From Asanoa ferruginea (GTDB taxonomy: Bacteria; Actinomycetota; Actinomycetes; Mycobacteriales; Micromonosporaceae): a stretch of DNA of 64,000 nucleotides. The notes under the pieces were generated by a model. The model made no database searches and had not been told where the DNA came from. It was given only the letters and a program-made list of their open reading frames with translations. Below are positions 45,440 through 54,916 of this stretch, one piece after another (the stretch's first letter is position 1; each line of letters starts with the position of its first letter). The stretch lies in contig NZ_QUMQ01000001.1 in NCBI RefSeq assembly GCF_003387075.1, forward strand, positions 6,076,001 to 6,140,000, in the 5' to 3' direction. The position numbers and the translations under genes are program-made.

Positions 45440-46273
45440 TCAGCGTTCGCTGCTGAAGAACCGTAGCAACAGCGGGCCGACGGTCTGTGGGTCGACGACG
45501 TGATCCGGCACCTCGAGGGTCTCCCGTTGAGCGTGGGGTAGTAGGTCTGTAAGCTCGTCGGCCGCGCGGTCGAAGAAGTCCGAGGGCAGGCCTGCCATGT
45601 AGGGGACCGTGATCGGTCCTCCGGTGGTGACCAGGACCGGTTGGGTGACCGTTGCCAGTCGATCGGCCGGCAATTGGTAGCGGTTGAGGAAGACGCTGTC
45701 GTGGACCAGCGTGGGCGCGAGGGCGACCGAATGCGCCCAATGCGCCGTCTGCTTGCCTGCCGCTTTCCTGGCCGCGATGTTGTCGTCGGAGGCGCCGGTC
45801 ATGCGCATGAACAGTTCGAGAACCTCCTCGTCTCGCCCGGCGTCGAAGGCGCGTCGGGTGTCTGCGATGTACTCCTCGAATCGCGGGCGTATGTCGTCTC
45901 CAACCGCGTAGGGCACCTCCCAGACGGCGATCGTGTCGATGGCTGACCCTGCCGCGGCGGCCTCCAGCGCCAGCGCGCCGCCTGACGACGCCCCGAACAG
46001 GTGTGCCGAGCCGCCCGCCTCCGCGATCAACGCATCCAGGTCCTCGATCTCCCTTTCCACGGCGTACGGCTCGGTGAAGCCGCTCGCGCCGCGTCCCCGA
46101 CGGGCATAGTTGTAGACCGTGAAGTGCTCGGCGAGAGCTGGCGCCAAGGGAGCGTTCTCCACCCCCTCGTCGAGTGCTCCGCCCACCAGAATGACGGCCG
46201 GACCGCTTCCTTCCCTGTCGTAGGCGATGGTGGTGCCATCGTTTGATGTCATGCGAAAGGCCATCTCGTTCAT
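45440..46273 (-). CDS. Alpha/beta hydrolase
   Basis: The 277-residue protein starts at ATG 46273, with GGAGA about 8-11 bases upstream. Blocks are GPAVILVGGALDEGVENAPL, YNYARRGRGASGFT, and the nucleophile elbow LFGASSGGALAL, followed by a C-terminal His in VPDHVVDP. It is the last gene of the PadR-DrrA-DrrB-DoxX operon, so it may act in the same detoxification or resistance response. Substrate unknown. Confidence 0.9.
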   Translation of the reverse strand: MNEMAFRMTSNDGTTIAYDREGSGPAVILVGGALDEGVENAPLAPALAEHFTVYNYARRGRGASGFTEPYAVEREIEDLDALIAEAGGSAHLFGASSGGALALEAAAAGSAIDTIAVWEVPYAVGDDIRPRFEEYIADTRRAFDAGRDEEVLELFMRMTGASDDNIAARKAAGKQTAHWAHSVALAPTLVHDSVFLNRYQLPADRLATVTQPVLVTTGGPITVPYMAGLPSDFFDRAADELTDLLPHAQRETLEVPDHVVDPQTVGPLLLRFFSSER

Positions 46274-46300
46274 CTCACATCTCCGTTCGAGAGGTTTGTC

Positions 46301-46723
46301 TCAGCGCCTGAACAGCGTGCCGACGACGGCCTCGGTGCGCGACCACCGCGTCCTTGCGATCACGGCCGCTACGACGAGTAAGGCGAGCGGCAGCCAAGGG
46401 CTCTGCTCGAGCACGAACTGATCGGTGATGACAGCACCGGTCAGCAATGCCGCCAACCCGAGACTGGCCAGGCCCGCCAGAGCCGGGATCAGAAGTCCAA
46501 CCCCTCCCGCGACCTCCAGCGCTCCGACCAGGTATCGGAGCCACTGGCCAGCCCCGATGTCGGCGAACATGTCCACCATGACCGGGTCGCCGGCGAGCTT
46601 CGAGATTCCGCCGCTGGCGATTATCGCCGCCAGCACGACTTGCAGAATCCAGACCCCGATGCTGCTCGCCCGCCCGGGCGTGTGCGCAACGGTTTCCGAG
46701 TTGTTCTGGGGGATGGTGCTCAT
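46301..46723 (-). CDS. DoxX-like membrane protein
   Basis: This 140-residue protein starts at ATG 46723, with GGAGA 6 bases upstream. Four hydrophobic segments are visible: IGVWILQVVLAAIIASGGISK, LRYLVGALEVAGGVGLLIPAL, LGLAALLTGAVITDQFVL and LPLALLVVAAVIA. The first with its ASGG-SK motif and the LEVAGGVGLLIP motif mark the DoxX family. Function in the membrane is uncertain, often linked to redox stress. It sits between the efflux permease and the hydrolase genes. Confidence 0.85.
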   Translation of the reverse strand: MSTIPQNNSETVAHTPGRASSIGVWILQVVLAAIIASGGISKLAGDPVMVDMFADIGAGQWLRYLVGALEVAGGVGLLIPALAGLASLGLAALLTGAVITDQFVLEQSPWLPLALLVVAAVIARTRWSRTEAVVGTLFRR

Positions 46724-46826
46724 TCGGCTCTCCGTGTCGTGTCCGGGCCTGGTACCGGTGATGGCGTTGGCCGAGTGGGCCGGGTTGTCGGAGTTGATTT
46801 CGACCAAGTGCTCGCGGTAGGGGCAT

Positions 46827-47672
46827 CTACTTCTTGTTGCGGTAGAGGACCATGGTGATGGGACCGAAGACCGCGACGAGAAGTACGGACGAGACGAGCA
46901 CCCAGCCGATTTCCCCGGCGGGCACCGAGCCGTCCATCAGGCCGCGTACCACGGTCGCCAGGTGGCTGATCGGGTTGACCTCGACGACCGCCTGCATCCA
47001 CCCGGGCATCGTCTTCGGGTCCACGAAGATGTTGCTCACGAACGTCAGCGGGAACATCACCATCATGCTGACCCCCGCCACCGAGTTCGGCGTGCGCAGG
47101 ATCAGGCTGAGCATCGTCCACAGCCACGACAGGCAGAACGAGAACACCAGCAGCAGCACCACCGAGAGCACCACGCCGACGGCGCCACCCTCCGGCCGGA
47201 ACCCTAGGACCAGTCCGAGCGTGATGACGATCGCCGACCCGATCGAGTAGCGCACCAGATCGCCGAGCAGGGCGCCGACAAGCGGGGACGGTCGCCACAC
47301 CGGGAGCGCCCTGAACCTGTCGAACACGCCCTTCTGGATGTCGGTGTTCAGCGTTATGCCGGTGTTCATGGTGATCATGACGTTCGCCTGCACCAGGATG
47401 CCGGGCAGCAGGAACTGCAGGTACGCCTGTGTCGACCCGGCGAGCGCGCCGCCGAACAGGTAGGTGAACATCAGCGTGAACATGATCGGGAACATGGTCA
47501 CGTCGACGAGCTGCTCGGGCACGTGTTTGATCTTCAGCAGCGCCCGCCAGCCGAATGTCAACGAGGTGAGCACCGGGCCGGGGCGAGACGGCCGCTCACC
47601 GGCCAACAGCACACTGCGCAGCGCGTCCTCGGTGACCGGCGCCGACGCCTGCTCCGCGGTCGTGGCATTCAT
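46827..47672 (-). CDS. ABC-2 type drug-efflux permease (DrrB-like)
   Basis: The 281-residue membrane protein starts at ATG 47672 overlapping the ATPase stop. It has six hydrophobic segments and the DrrB-type blocks [20 protein letters not shown] and [35 protein letters not shown]. With the DrrA-like ATPase it forms a drug or lipid exporter such as the daunorubicin system. Expression is probably set by the PadR regulator upstream. Confidence 0.93.
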   Translation of the reverse strand: MNATTAEQASAPVTEDALRSVLLAGERPSRPGPVLTSLTFGWRALLKIKHVPEQLVDVTMFPIMFTLMFTYLFGGALAGSTQAYLQFLLPGILVQANVMITMNTGITLNTDIQKGVFDRFRALPVWRPSPLVGALLGDLVRYSIGSAIVITLGLVLGFRPEGGAVGVVLSVVLLLVFSFCLSWLWTMLSLILRTPNSVAGVSMMVMFPLTFVSNIFVDPKTMPGWMQAVVEVNPISHLATVVRGLMDGSVPAGEIGWVLVSSVLLVAVFGPITMVLYRNKK

Positions 47673-48634
47673 GCGGCATCCTCCTCGGGTGTCTCCTCGG
47701 CGGTGTGTCCGGTCAGGGTGAGGAACACCTCGTCCAGGCTCGGCTGACCGAGCGCGAACTCGGTGACGTCGATGCCGCCGCGGGACAGCTCGGCCACGGA
47801 ACGGGCGACCCGCTCGGGGTCGGAGATCCGCGCGGACAGCGCGGCCGGGTCAGCGGAGAGCTCGATCGGCACGTCGAGCGCGGCGGCGAGGACCCGTTCG
47901 GCCTCGGCGCGCTGCTCGGGCGCACGCAGGCGTACATGCAGCGAGCCCGCGCCGACCGATGCCTTGAGCTGGCCGATCGAGCCCTCGGCGATGACCTTCC
48001 CGTGGTCGATCACCGCTATCCGGTCGGCCAGCTGGTCGGCCTCGTCGAGGTACTGCGTGGTCAGCAACACGGTGGCGCCCTCGGCGACCATGCCCCTGAC
48101 GATCTCCCACACCTGGTTCCTGCTGCGCGGATCGAGCCCGGTCGTGGGCTCGTCGAGGAAGATCAGTTCGGGGGTGACGACCAGGCTCGCCGCGATGTCG
48201 ATGCGCCGGCGCATCCCGCCGGAGTACTTCTTCACCTGCCGATCGGCGGCCTCGGCAAGACCGAACGCGTCGAGCAGGTCGGTCGCCCGCTCCCTGCCTC
48301 GGCGGCGTGAGTAGCCGAGCAGTCTGGCGAGCAGCAACAGGTTCTCCACCCCGGTGAGGTCCTCGTCGACCGACGCGAACTGCCCGGTGAGGCTCACCCG
48401 GGTCCGTACCGAACGCGCATCACGCACGACGTCGTAGCCGAGCACTTGCGCCTCTCCGGCGTCGGGGCGCAGGAGCGTGGCGAGCATGCGGATCGTGGTG
48501 GTCTTGCCCGCCCCGTTCGGGCCGAGCACGCCGTACACGCCCCCGGCGCTCACGGCCAGGTCCACACCGGCGACCGCGTGGGTCGTGCCGAAGCTCTTCT
48601 TCAACCCTCTCGTCTCGATCGCGAGCTTTCCCAT
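47669..48634 (-). CDS. Drug-efflux ABC ATPase (DrrA-like)
   Basis: The 321-residue protein starts at ATG 48634 ([11 protein letters not shown]). It shows Walker [11 protein letters not shown], the signature [15 protein letters not shown] and Walker [14 protein letters not shown], then the DrrA-type C-terminal extension ([20 protein letters not shown]). It powers DrrB. Its first eleven codons occur a second time upstream of the padR start, as part of a roughly 355-bp duplication. Confidence 0.95.
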   Translation of the reverse strand: MGKLAIETRGLKKSFGTTHAVAGVDLAVSAGGVYGVLGPNGAGKTTTIRMLATLLRPDAGEAQVLGYDVVRDARSVRTRVSLTGQFASVDEDLTGVENLLLLARLLGYSRRRGRERATDLLDAFGLAEAADRQVKKYSGGMRRRIDIAASLVVTPELIFLDEPTTGLDPRSRNQVWEIVRGMVAEGATVLLTTQYLDEADQLADRIAVIDHGKVIAEGSIGQLKASVGAGSLHVRLRAPEQRAEAERVLAAALDVPIELSADPAALSARISDPERVARSVAELSRGGIDVTEFALGQPSLDEVFLTLTGHTAEETPEEDAA

Positions 48635-48954
48635 GGGTTCGATTCCTTCTCTCGGCGTTGCGAACGGATTGGTGAGCTAGTCAAGTTTGACTACTTGGCC
48701 AGAGTGCACGAGGAGGAAACGTCTAGTCAAGGTTGATTAGAAGCGCATCTTGAGGGGATTGTGGACCGTTTGCCACGAACCCGGATCATCGGCCATGGTG
48801 TAGGCGCCCTCAGACAGTCGTTTGCTCAGGCTCTTCGCCCACTCCAGTTCGGTGCGTGCGTGTCCCGCCCACAGTTCGGCCTGATCGCGGACGTGTTCGG
48901 GAATGTCGGGGTTCGGGTTCTCCCACCCCTTGGCCTGCCCTACGAGCTCCGCTT
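48601..48954. repeat. Direct repeat copy 1 (drrA start, operators, padR 3' end)
   Basis: These bases match 49345-49701 closely with small indels. Copy 1 spans the first codons of drrA, the padR-drrA gap and the last third of padR. Confidence 0.8.
48678..48739. promoter_or_regulatory. Two palindromic operators upstream of drrA
   Basis: TAGTCAAGTTTGACTA (48678-48693, perfect 7-2-7) and TAGTCAAGGTTGATTA (48724-48739, imperfect) are 46 bp apart, about four helix turns. They lie between padR and drrA. The same pair recurs upstream of padR, so the PadR regulator probably binds both and autoregulates. Confidence 0.6.
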
Positions 48955-49330
48955 CCAGGCGCGCGACCCGCTCGTTAACGTGCGCGATCGCATCTGTCCT
49001 GGTCAGCATGGGCAACATGGCGATGGCCGCGTCGAGCATGGTGGGGTCATGGGTGCGCCGCAGACCGTCGCGGACCAGTTCGACCATCTCGTCACGTCCC
49101 CGAGCTGTCGCGCGGTACAAAACGCGCTCCGGCCCGGAGTTGCCCGGCTCGGCGTGTTCGGTGAGGAGGCCATCAGCCGCCGCCTTCTTCAGTGCGTGAT
49201 AAATCGAGCCGGGCTTGATCTTGGCCCAACTCTCCGCACCCCAGCTCTGCAGTTCGGACCGCACCTGGTAGCCATGCGCGCCGCCGGAGAGGTGCACGAT
49301 ACCGAGCACCAGGAGCTTCGTCGCCGACAC
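48737..49330 (-). CDS. PadR family transcriptional regulator
   Basis: This 197-residue protein starts at GTG 49330 (VSATKLLVLGIVHLSGGAHGY), with GGAGG about 7 bases upstream. The frame continues upstream only into the duplicated drrA start, so the GTG is preferred. PadR winged-helix blocks are WAKIKPGSIYHALKKAAADGLL and VLYRATARGRDEMVELV, and a C-terminal helical domain (Vir-like) completes the dimer interface. It probably represses drrAB and itself and is released by the exported drug. Confidence 0.92.
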   Translation of the reverse strand: MSATKLLVLGIVHLSGGAHGYQVRSELQSWGAESWAKIKPGSIYHALKKAAADGLLTEHAEPGNSGPERVLYRATARGRDEMVELVRDGLRRTHDPTMLDAAIAMLPMLTRTDAIAHVNERVARLEAELVGQAKGWENPNPDIPEHVRDQAELWAGHARTELEWAKSLSKRLSEGAYTMADDPGSWQTVHNPLKMRF

Positions 49331-49344
49331 GCGCCCACCTCCGC

Positions 49345-49701
49345 TCAACCCTCTCGTCTCGATCGCGAGCTTTCCCATGGGTTCGATTCCTTCTCCCGTG
49401 TTGCAAACGGATTGGTAGAGGACTAGTCCAGTTTGACTACTTGGCCAAAGTACACGAGGACGAAACGTCTAGTCAAGGTTGATTAGGCGCGCGGCTTGAG
49501 GTGATCGGGGACCGTTCGCCACGAACCCGGATCATCGGCCATGGTGTAGGCGCCCTCAGACAGTCGTTTGCTCAGGCTCTTCGCCCACTCCAGTTCGGTG
49601 CGTGCTTGTCCCGCCCACAGTTCGGCCTGATGGCGCGACGTGCTCGGGGGTGTCCCGATTGGGGTGCTCCCGCCACTTGGCCTGCTCTACGAGCTCCGCT
49701 T
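49345..49701. repeat. Direct repeat copy 2 upstream of padR
   Basis: This copy repeats 48601-48954. It holds eleven drrA codons ([11 protein letters not shown]), both operator palindromes and a decayed padR 3' end. It gives padR a promoter-operator region like that of drrA. Tandem duplication followed by loss of the middle is the simplest origin. Confidence 0.8.
49424..49485. promoter_or_regulatory. Operator pair upstream of padR
   Basis: TAGTCCAGTTTGACTA (49424-49439) and TAGTCAAGGTTGATTA (49470-49485) keep the 46-bp spacing of the pair before drrA. The first differs by one base. They lie 94-155 bp upstream of the padR start. Confidence 0.55.
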
Positions 49702-49720
49702 GCGCGCCCGCCAGCGGTGG
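49489..49720 (-). pseudogene. padR 3' fragment in the duplicated segment
   Basis: Minus-strand sequence matching the padR C-terminal codons (for example the stretch encoding ELEWAKSLSKRLSEGAYTMA) is present, but indels near 49630 break the frame and nothing remains upstream of about 49720. 49721-49898 holds nothing I recognise. Confidence 0.65.
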
Positions 49721-49898
49721 TGTCAACTCCCACCAACACCAGGGTGCCCTCCTGGTCCGGGTGGTGTCAGCACTGACCTACAAACGGTGCTGGTGGAGAC
49801 CTCCAAAGCCACACTGCGTCGACCGCAATGACAAAGCGGCGCTGCTAGTTGTCCCTGATGGAGTGACGGGTGTTGGGACCGCAGTAGTGGCGCCACCT

Positions 49899-50860
49899 TC
49901 AGACTCGTTCGCCGATTGCCAGGCGAGCTTGGGTCTGCTGGGCGCGTTCGGCTGCGGCGCTGGCGCCGTAATGGCGGGGCATGTCGTCCGACGACCAGCC
50001 GAGCAGGAGCATCAGGTCGCCGGTGTCGCCGCCGGCGAGCTTCCACTCGTGGGCGAAGCTGTGCCGCCACCGGTGGGCATGAACGTTCGGCACCCCGGCT
50101 GCGGCACCGAGCTGCTTGAGGCGGATTTTGATGCCGTTCGGTTCGAGGCGGCAGGCGCCGCGCGCTGACAGCCACAGGCGCGGCAGGTCGGCGCCTCGGC
50201 GCCCCGATCGGGCCCGCAGGTATCGGCTGATCGCCCGGGCGGTCCGAGGCCCGATCCGCACGCGGCGGTCCTTGGCGCCCTTGCCGTGGAATCGGACGGT
50301 GTCGGCGTGCAGGTCGAGGTCATCGAGCGTCAGGTTCCCGACCTCTGCCAGGCGTCCGCCGGTGTTATAGAACAGAGACGGATGAGGGCCTGGTCCCGCA
50401 GGTCCACGAACGTCGAGCTCGCGCACGCGGCCAGCAGCCTGCGGGTCTCTTCGGCGGTCAGGACCGGGACCAGCTTCTCGGGCTTCTTGGGCTGGCGGAC
50501 CCGGTCCATCGGCGAGCGGCGGATCGCTTCCTCGTCGACGGTGAGCCATTTGAAGAACTGCTGCAGGCTCTTGTGCTTGTTCATCGCCGTTGACGCTGAG
50601 CGGGTGTCGACCATCCAGGCCTGGAAGTCCTCGACATGGCCGCGGGCGACCAGGCAGGGATCGTCGGCGGCCTGCGGGGCGTCGAACTCGTCGCACTCGG
50701 TTCCGAGGTAGCGGCCGAGCTGTGCCGCCGCGAGCAGGTAGCTGTAGCGGGTGGTCTCCGGATGGTTGGCGGCGCGCAGGGTGCGGTCCCAGTCGCGCAG
50801 GTAGCCGGACCAGGTGGGGGACAGGCCGGCAGTGGTCTTACGAATGTCGATGGTCGGCAT
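49899..50860 (-). pseudogene. Tyrosine recombinase (integrase) of the island, frameshifted
   Basis: From ATG 50860 (MPTIDIRKTTAGLSPTW) the N-terminal SAM-like core-binding domain reads normally to LRDQALIRLC. At about 50370-50375 one base appears missing: the frame shifts and the catalytic domain continues as FYNTGGRLAEVGNLTLDDLD. It includes the catalytic Arg in GGRLAEV, HRWRHSFAHE (H-x-x-R) and the Tyr in MPRHYGAS. It lies 117 bp from the tRNA-Pro, as expected for a tRNA-targeting integrase. As written it makes no intact enzyme, so the element should be immobile unless the shift is a sequencing error. Confidence 0.85.
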
Positions 50861-50916
50861 GGTCAAATAACTCCGAGTCAAGGGGTCCAACAGCGGCGTG
50901 CTAGACCTGACATCGA

Positions 50917-51049
<133 letters not shown>

Positions 51050-51176
51050 TTGCCGTCTGGGTGTCGTACCCCCGACGGCAGCCGCTACAGAGTAGCGCAT
51101 GGGGGTGCCTTCTCTGCGGCGTGGTCCGTAGTGTCGGTGACCAGGCTGATTGGGGCTGCTGGGGTGGGAGGGGTCG

Positions 51177-52073
51177 GTGTCGGGTCTCGACGGGATTGGC
51201 AACACGCCGTTGGTCGCGCTCGAGCGCGGCGACAGCCCGGGGGAGGTCTGGGTGAAGCTCGAAGCCGCCAACCCGACCGGCTCCTACAAGGATCGGATGG
51301 CGCTCGCCATGATCGAGGCCGCCGAGCGTGACGGTCGGCTGCGACCAGGCCAAACGGTGGTCGAATACACCGGCGGGAGCACCGGGTCGTCGCTGGCGTT
51401 CGTGTGCGCCGTGAAGGGCTATCCGCTGCGGATCGTGTCGTCCGACGCCTTCGCCGCGGAGAAGATCCGGACCATGCGGGCGTTCGGCGCCAACGTAGAG
51501 CTCATCCACAGCCCCGACGGGATCACGCCCGAGCTCATCCCGGCCATGATCGCCCGGGCGGCCGAGATCGCCGCTGAGACCGGGGCGTTCTGGACCGATC
51601 AGTTCCACAACACCGACATGACCGACGGCTACCGGCGGATGGGGGAGGAGATCATCGAGCAGATCAAAACCGTCGATGCATTCTGCGGGTACGTGGGCAC
51701 TGCCGGCGCGTTCCTCGGCGCTACCCGCGCGATGCGCGCGCACCAGAAGGACCTGAGACGCGTGGCCGTCGAGCCGGCCGAGTCAGCGGTGCTCTCCGGG
51801 CACGCCGCGGGCACGCACCACATCGAAGGGGGCGGGATCGGCTACTGGCCACCGCAGCTCAAGGAGACAGACCTCGACGAGGTCATCGCGGTCTCTGACA
51901 GCGAGGCCTTCGAAACCGCGAGGCAAGCGGCACGAAGGCATGGCATCTTCATTGGGCCGTCCACGGGCGCCAACCTCGCCGCCGCCGAGAAAATCGCCGC
52001 ACGGGGACAGAAGGTCGTCACCGTCCAGGTCGACAGTGGACTCAAATACCTCAGCGGATCGCTCTACGCCTGA
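51177..52073 (+). CDS. PLP-dependent cysteine synthase-like enzyme
   Basis: The 298-residue protein starts at GTG 51177, preceded by GGGAGGGG. It is a fold-type II PLP enzyme: IGNTPLVAL, the PLP lysine in PTGSYKDRMA, the asparagine-equivalent loop VVEYTGGSTGSSLAFV, and GTAGAFLGATRAM as phosphate-binding loop. It likely makes cysteine from an activated serine with sulfide, or does a related beta-replacement. The GST-x-GSS variant of the usual SGNTG loop hints at an altered substrate. It overlaps the convergent downstream gene by 23 bp. Confidence 0.87.
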   Translation: MSGLDGIGNTPLVALERGDSPGEVWVKLEAANPTGSYKDRMALAMIEAAERDGRLRPGQTVVEYTGGSTGSSLAFVCAVKGYPLRIVSSDAFAAEKIRTMRAFGANVELIHSPDGITPELIPAMIARAAEIAAETGAFWTDQFHNTDMTDGYRRMGEEIIEQIKTVDAFCGYVGTAGAFLGATRAMRAHQKDLRRVAVEPAESAVLSGHAAGTHHIEGGGIGYWPPQLKETDLDEVIAVSDSEAFETARQAARRHGIFIGPSTGANLAAAEKIAARGQKVVTVQVDSGLKYLSGSLYA

Positions 52074-53325
52074 AGACAACCAGCAGCAGCAGGCCGAAGC
52101 CCAGGAGAAAAGCAGCCAGAGGCCAGACCCGGACCCCGGTGATCGGCAGCGAGGAGGCGGGCGGCGGCGCGTCGACGTAGTCGTAGACCGCCCGGGCCAA
52201 CTGCCGCACCGTCTCCGCCCCCTCGGTCTCCACGCCCGCGGTGAGGAAGGCGACCGCGATCTCCGTACCCGGAATGAGGTAATAGCCCACGTCGTGTGAC
52301 ACGTCCGGCAGTTCGCCGGTCTTGTGCGCGACGGGCACCCCGGACGGAAGGGCGGCCGGGATCTTGCCGTTGAGGGTCTGCTCGAGCATGAAGCTCAGCA
52401 TCAGGTCGCGGTTGACCTGCCGGAGCACCTGACGATCCCAGACCGCACCGAGCAGTGAGATGACGTCGTCGGGGCTGGTGAAGTTTTCCGGCGGCGGCGT
52501 GGCGAGCATCTTGCGGCCGAGCACCGTCTCGCGCTGGTTCATCGAGTCGATCAGAGCGTTGACCGGCTCGAACCCGCCCAGGTAGTCGATCAAGACGTTG
52601 GTGGCCGTGTTGTCGCTGTATTTGATCATGTACTGGGCCAGCCGGAACAGCGTTACGACCTGCGGGAACGTCTCGTGTTGCAGTTCACCCGTCCCGCCGA
52701 CCACGTCTTCCGGCAGCACCAGGACCCCGTCGGTGTAGGCCGCCTGCCCGCAGTCGATCCGCCGCATCAACTCGACCAGCACCCACAGCTTGATCAGGCT
52801 CGCCGCCTTCGGCCGGAACCGGCCCGCCACCGAGATCTGTTGGTCGCCGTAGCGCCCCGACAGGTCGCGCACCGAGACCCCGGCGGTCACCGGCGCCGAG
52901 GCGACGATCGCCTGTAGCCGAGCCGTCAGCGGGAGGAGCCGGCGGCCGAGCGCGGGGTTCGCGGGCGGCTGCGGACTGGTCACCGTGGTGCCGCTCAGGG
53001 AGCGCCGGCCCACCTCCACCGTCCCCGTCAACCGACCGACCAGCGGCGCCCGGTAGCGATACGGGGTCCCCTCGAACGTGATCCGGCCGGTCGCGACCCC
53101 GCCCGCGACCCGCATACCGGGGTTGTAGACCCGCCCGGTGTCCACCGAACACGACCGGTAGCGCACTGTCCGCGACTCCGCGTCGACCGAGAAGATCCCG
53201 TCCCCAGCAGGAAACCAGACAAGCCGAGCGGGTCCAGGGGGCCGAGGACCAGCGAGCGCCGGCGACGCCGACAGCGGAGCGAGAAACGCCGCCAGCGCGA
53301 GCACGGCCGCATACCAGCGCGCCAT
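52051..53325 (-). CDS. Class A beta-lactamase-like serine hydrolase with LPITG cell-wall anchor
   Basis: The 424-residue protein starts at ATG 53325, just before a signal peptide (ARWYAAVLALAAFLAPLS, cleavage near ALA). After a beta-rich linker, the penicilloyl serine transferase motifs are visible: Ser176-L-I-K (SxxK), YSDN (SDN) and HKTGE (KTG). The C-terminus LPITG, hydrophobic helix and RRRAIR tail is a sortase sorting signal. It is a surface-bound beta-lactamase-related or D-Ala-D-Ala carboxypeptidase-like enzyme. Confidence 0.88.
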   Translation of the reverse strand: MARWYAAVLALAAFLAPLSASPALAGPRPPGPARLVWFPAGDGIFSVDAESRTVRYRSCSVDTGRVYNPGMRVAGGVATGRITFEGTPYRYRAPLVGRLTGTVEVGRRSLSGTTVTSPQPPANPALGRRLLPLTARLQAIVASAPVTAGVSVRDLSGRYGDQQISVAGRFRPKAASLIKLWVLVELMRRIDCGQAAYTDGVLVLPEDVVGGTGELQHETFPQVVTLFRLAQYMIKYSDNTATNVLIDYLGGFEPVNALIDSMNQRETVLGRKMLATPPPENFTSPDDVISLLGAVWDRQVLRQVNRDLMLSFMLEQTLNGKIPAALPSGVPVAHKTGELPDVSHDVGYYLIPGTEIAVAFLTAGVETEGAETVRQLARAVYDYVDAPPPASSLPITGVRVWPLAAFLLGFGLLLLVVFRRRAIR

Positions 53326-53420
53326 CCAGACCCCCGAGTGAACAACCCAACGTGTCGGCAAGCACACGAAGCGTAGTCAAGCGGGTGCGGAGAGGACCCG
53401 AGGCGCGCCGCAGAACGGGA

Positions 53421-54635
53421 TCAATAGACCATCAGGAGGTACGCCGTGAAGGCCGCCACGATCGCCGCCGCGAACATCCGGTGTCGCCGGGTGACCACCG
53501 CGGCCGGCCGTTCGAACCGGCGGACGAGCGCGACCAGCAGCCCGAGCGCCACCGCCAGCACCGGGAACCAGCCCAGCCGCTCGGCGATCCAGCCGCTGCT
53601 CACCGGCGGGTCGGTCAAGCCGGCGAAGTTACCCAGCCGGGCCGCTGCGGCGGACACCGCGACCAGCGCGGTCTGGTGCCAGCAGAAGATCGTCATCGCG
53701 CACAGGTTGAGCACCGCGACCGCTGTCCAGAGCGCGGAGTGCCGGTGCAGCAACCGGTCCAGCCGGCCGCGGAGCAGGATCGCGGCACCGGACTGGATGG
53801 CCGCCAGCGCCGGCACGAGCAGCGACGGCGGGTTGGAGTTGGACCGGCCCGACCCGGGCACGGTCACCATGCTGGCCGGGTAATGGGCCACCACCAGCAG
53901 CGTCGCGAACACGGCCGCGCCACCCCACAGCAGCCGCCACGCGGTGGTCCGGCTGATCCCGCCGCGCGCCCACGCCACGCCGAGCTGATAGGTGAACATC
54001 CACGCGGGTACGACGGTCAGGTAACCGGCCCAGTCCGGCACCAGGTGCAGCCCGTAACGGGCGACGTCGAGCACCGCCACCGCTCCGGCCATCGGCAGTG
54101 CCGCCGCCCAGCCCCAGCGCCGGTCGAGCCACATCGCCACCGGAGTGAGCGCGGTCACCACCGCGTAGATGCCGATGAACCAGAACGGCTGGACGAGCAG
54201 GATCACCCAGGTACGCAGCGTGGCCGGTGCCGCACCCGCCAGCGCGGCGATCGGGAGGGCGGCGGTGACCAGGGCCACTGCCGCCACCACAGGCCAGGCC
54301 AGCCGCAGGAACCGCCGGCGCAACCAGGCCCGGTCGCTCCCGCCGCCGGCCCGCCAGCGGGTCAGGCTCTGCCCGGCGGCATACCCGCCGACGAGAAAGA
54401 ACACGCCGAGCATCTGGAGGATCCAGGTCAGGGGCGCGAGCCAGGCCGCCGCGCGCAGCGGGCTGTCGACCACCAGCCCGCCGGCGCCGCCGGGGCTGAG
54501 CCCACCGACCAACCAGTGTCCACATACGACGCCGAGGATCGCCAGTGCCCGCAAGCCATCGATGGCCCGTTCGCGCGGCGCGGACGCCGGGCGTGGAGCG
54601 TTGGCGACGGGTGAGGGGATTACCGTCGCGGTCAT
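53421..54635 (-). CDS. Acyltransferase family 3 membrane protein
   Basis: The 404-residue integral membrane protein has about ten hydrophobic segments. It starts in the typical way (ERAIDGLRALAILGVVCGHWL, with the His of the family), then MLGVFFLVGGYAAG with the SG-F-like motif and FCWHQTALV near the end. Family members O-acylate carbohydrates or lipids. The specific substrate is unknown. It is monocistronic and convergent to nothing; the 281-bp gap to rho has no other gene. Confidence 0.88.
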   Translation of the reverse strand: MTATVIPSPVANAPRPASAPRERAIDGLRALAILGVVCGHWLVGGLSPGGAGGLVVDSPLRAAAWLAPLTWILQMLGVFFLVGGYAAGQSLTRWRAGGGSDRAWLRRRFLRLAWPVVAAVALVTAALPIAALAGAAPATLRTWVILLVQPFWFIGIYAVVTALTPVAMWLDRRWGWAAALPMAGAVAVLDVARYGLHLVPDWAGYLTVVPAWMFTYQLGVAWARGGISRTTAWRLLWGGAAVFATLLVVAHYPASMVTVPGSGRSNSNPPSLLVPALAAIQSGAAILLRGRLDRLLHRHSALWTAVAVLNLCAMTIFCWHQTALVAVSAAAARLGNFAGLTDPPVSSGWIAERLGWFPVLAVALGLLVALVRRFERPAAVVTRRHRMFAAAIVAAFTAYLLMVY

Positions 54636-54916
54636 GAATTGACGCTAGAATCGGCACGCCGGAGACACGATCCAGCGGCCAACCCGATCCGCGGTAGTGC
54701 CAACCCCACCCGTAAGGGATATTCCCGGGTTGCTTGCGGTGGTGGTAACGGCGCGCTACCGTCAACCCAGGCCGTTCCCCCGCGGATGTGCGCGCAGCTG
54801 TCCTGCTGCCCCCCGGGAGGCCGATCGTGATCGAGGCTCAGCCCGATCGATGTCAACCGCCGCTGGTCCGCCCGATGTTTGAGCCGACCGGGGACGACAG
54901 CTATGAGGAGACGCGC

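Noticed and set aside
49331-49378. N-terminal extension [11 protein letters not shown] of the PadR protein
   Set aside because: These codons are the duplicated start of drrA; the GTG at 49330 has its own GGAGG and begins at the PadR domain.
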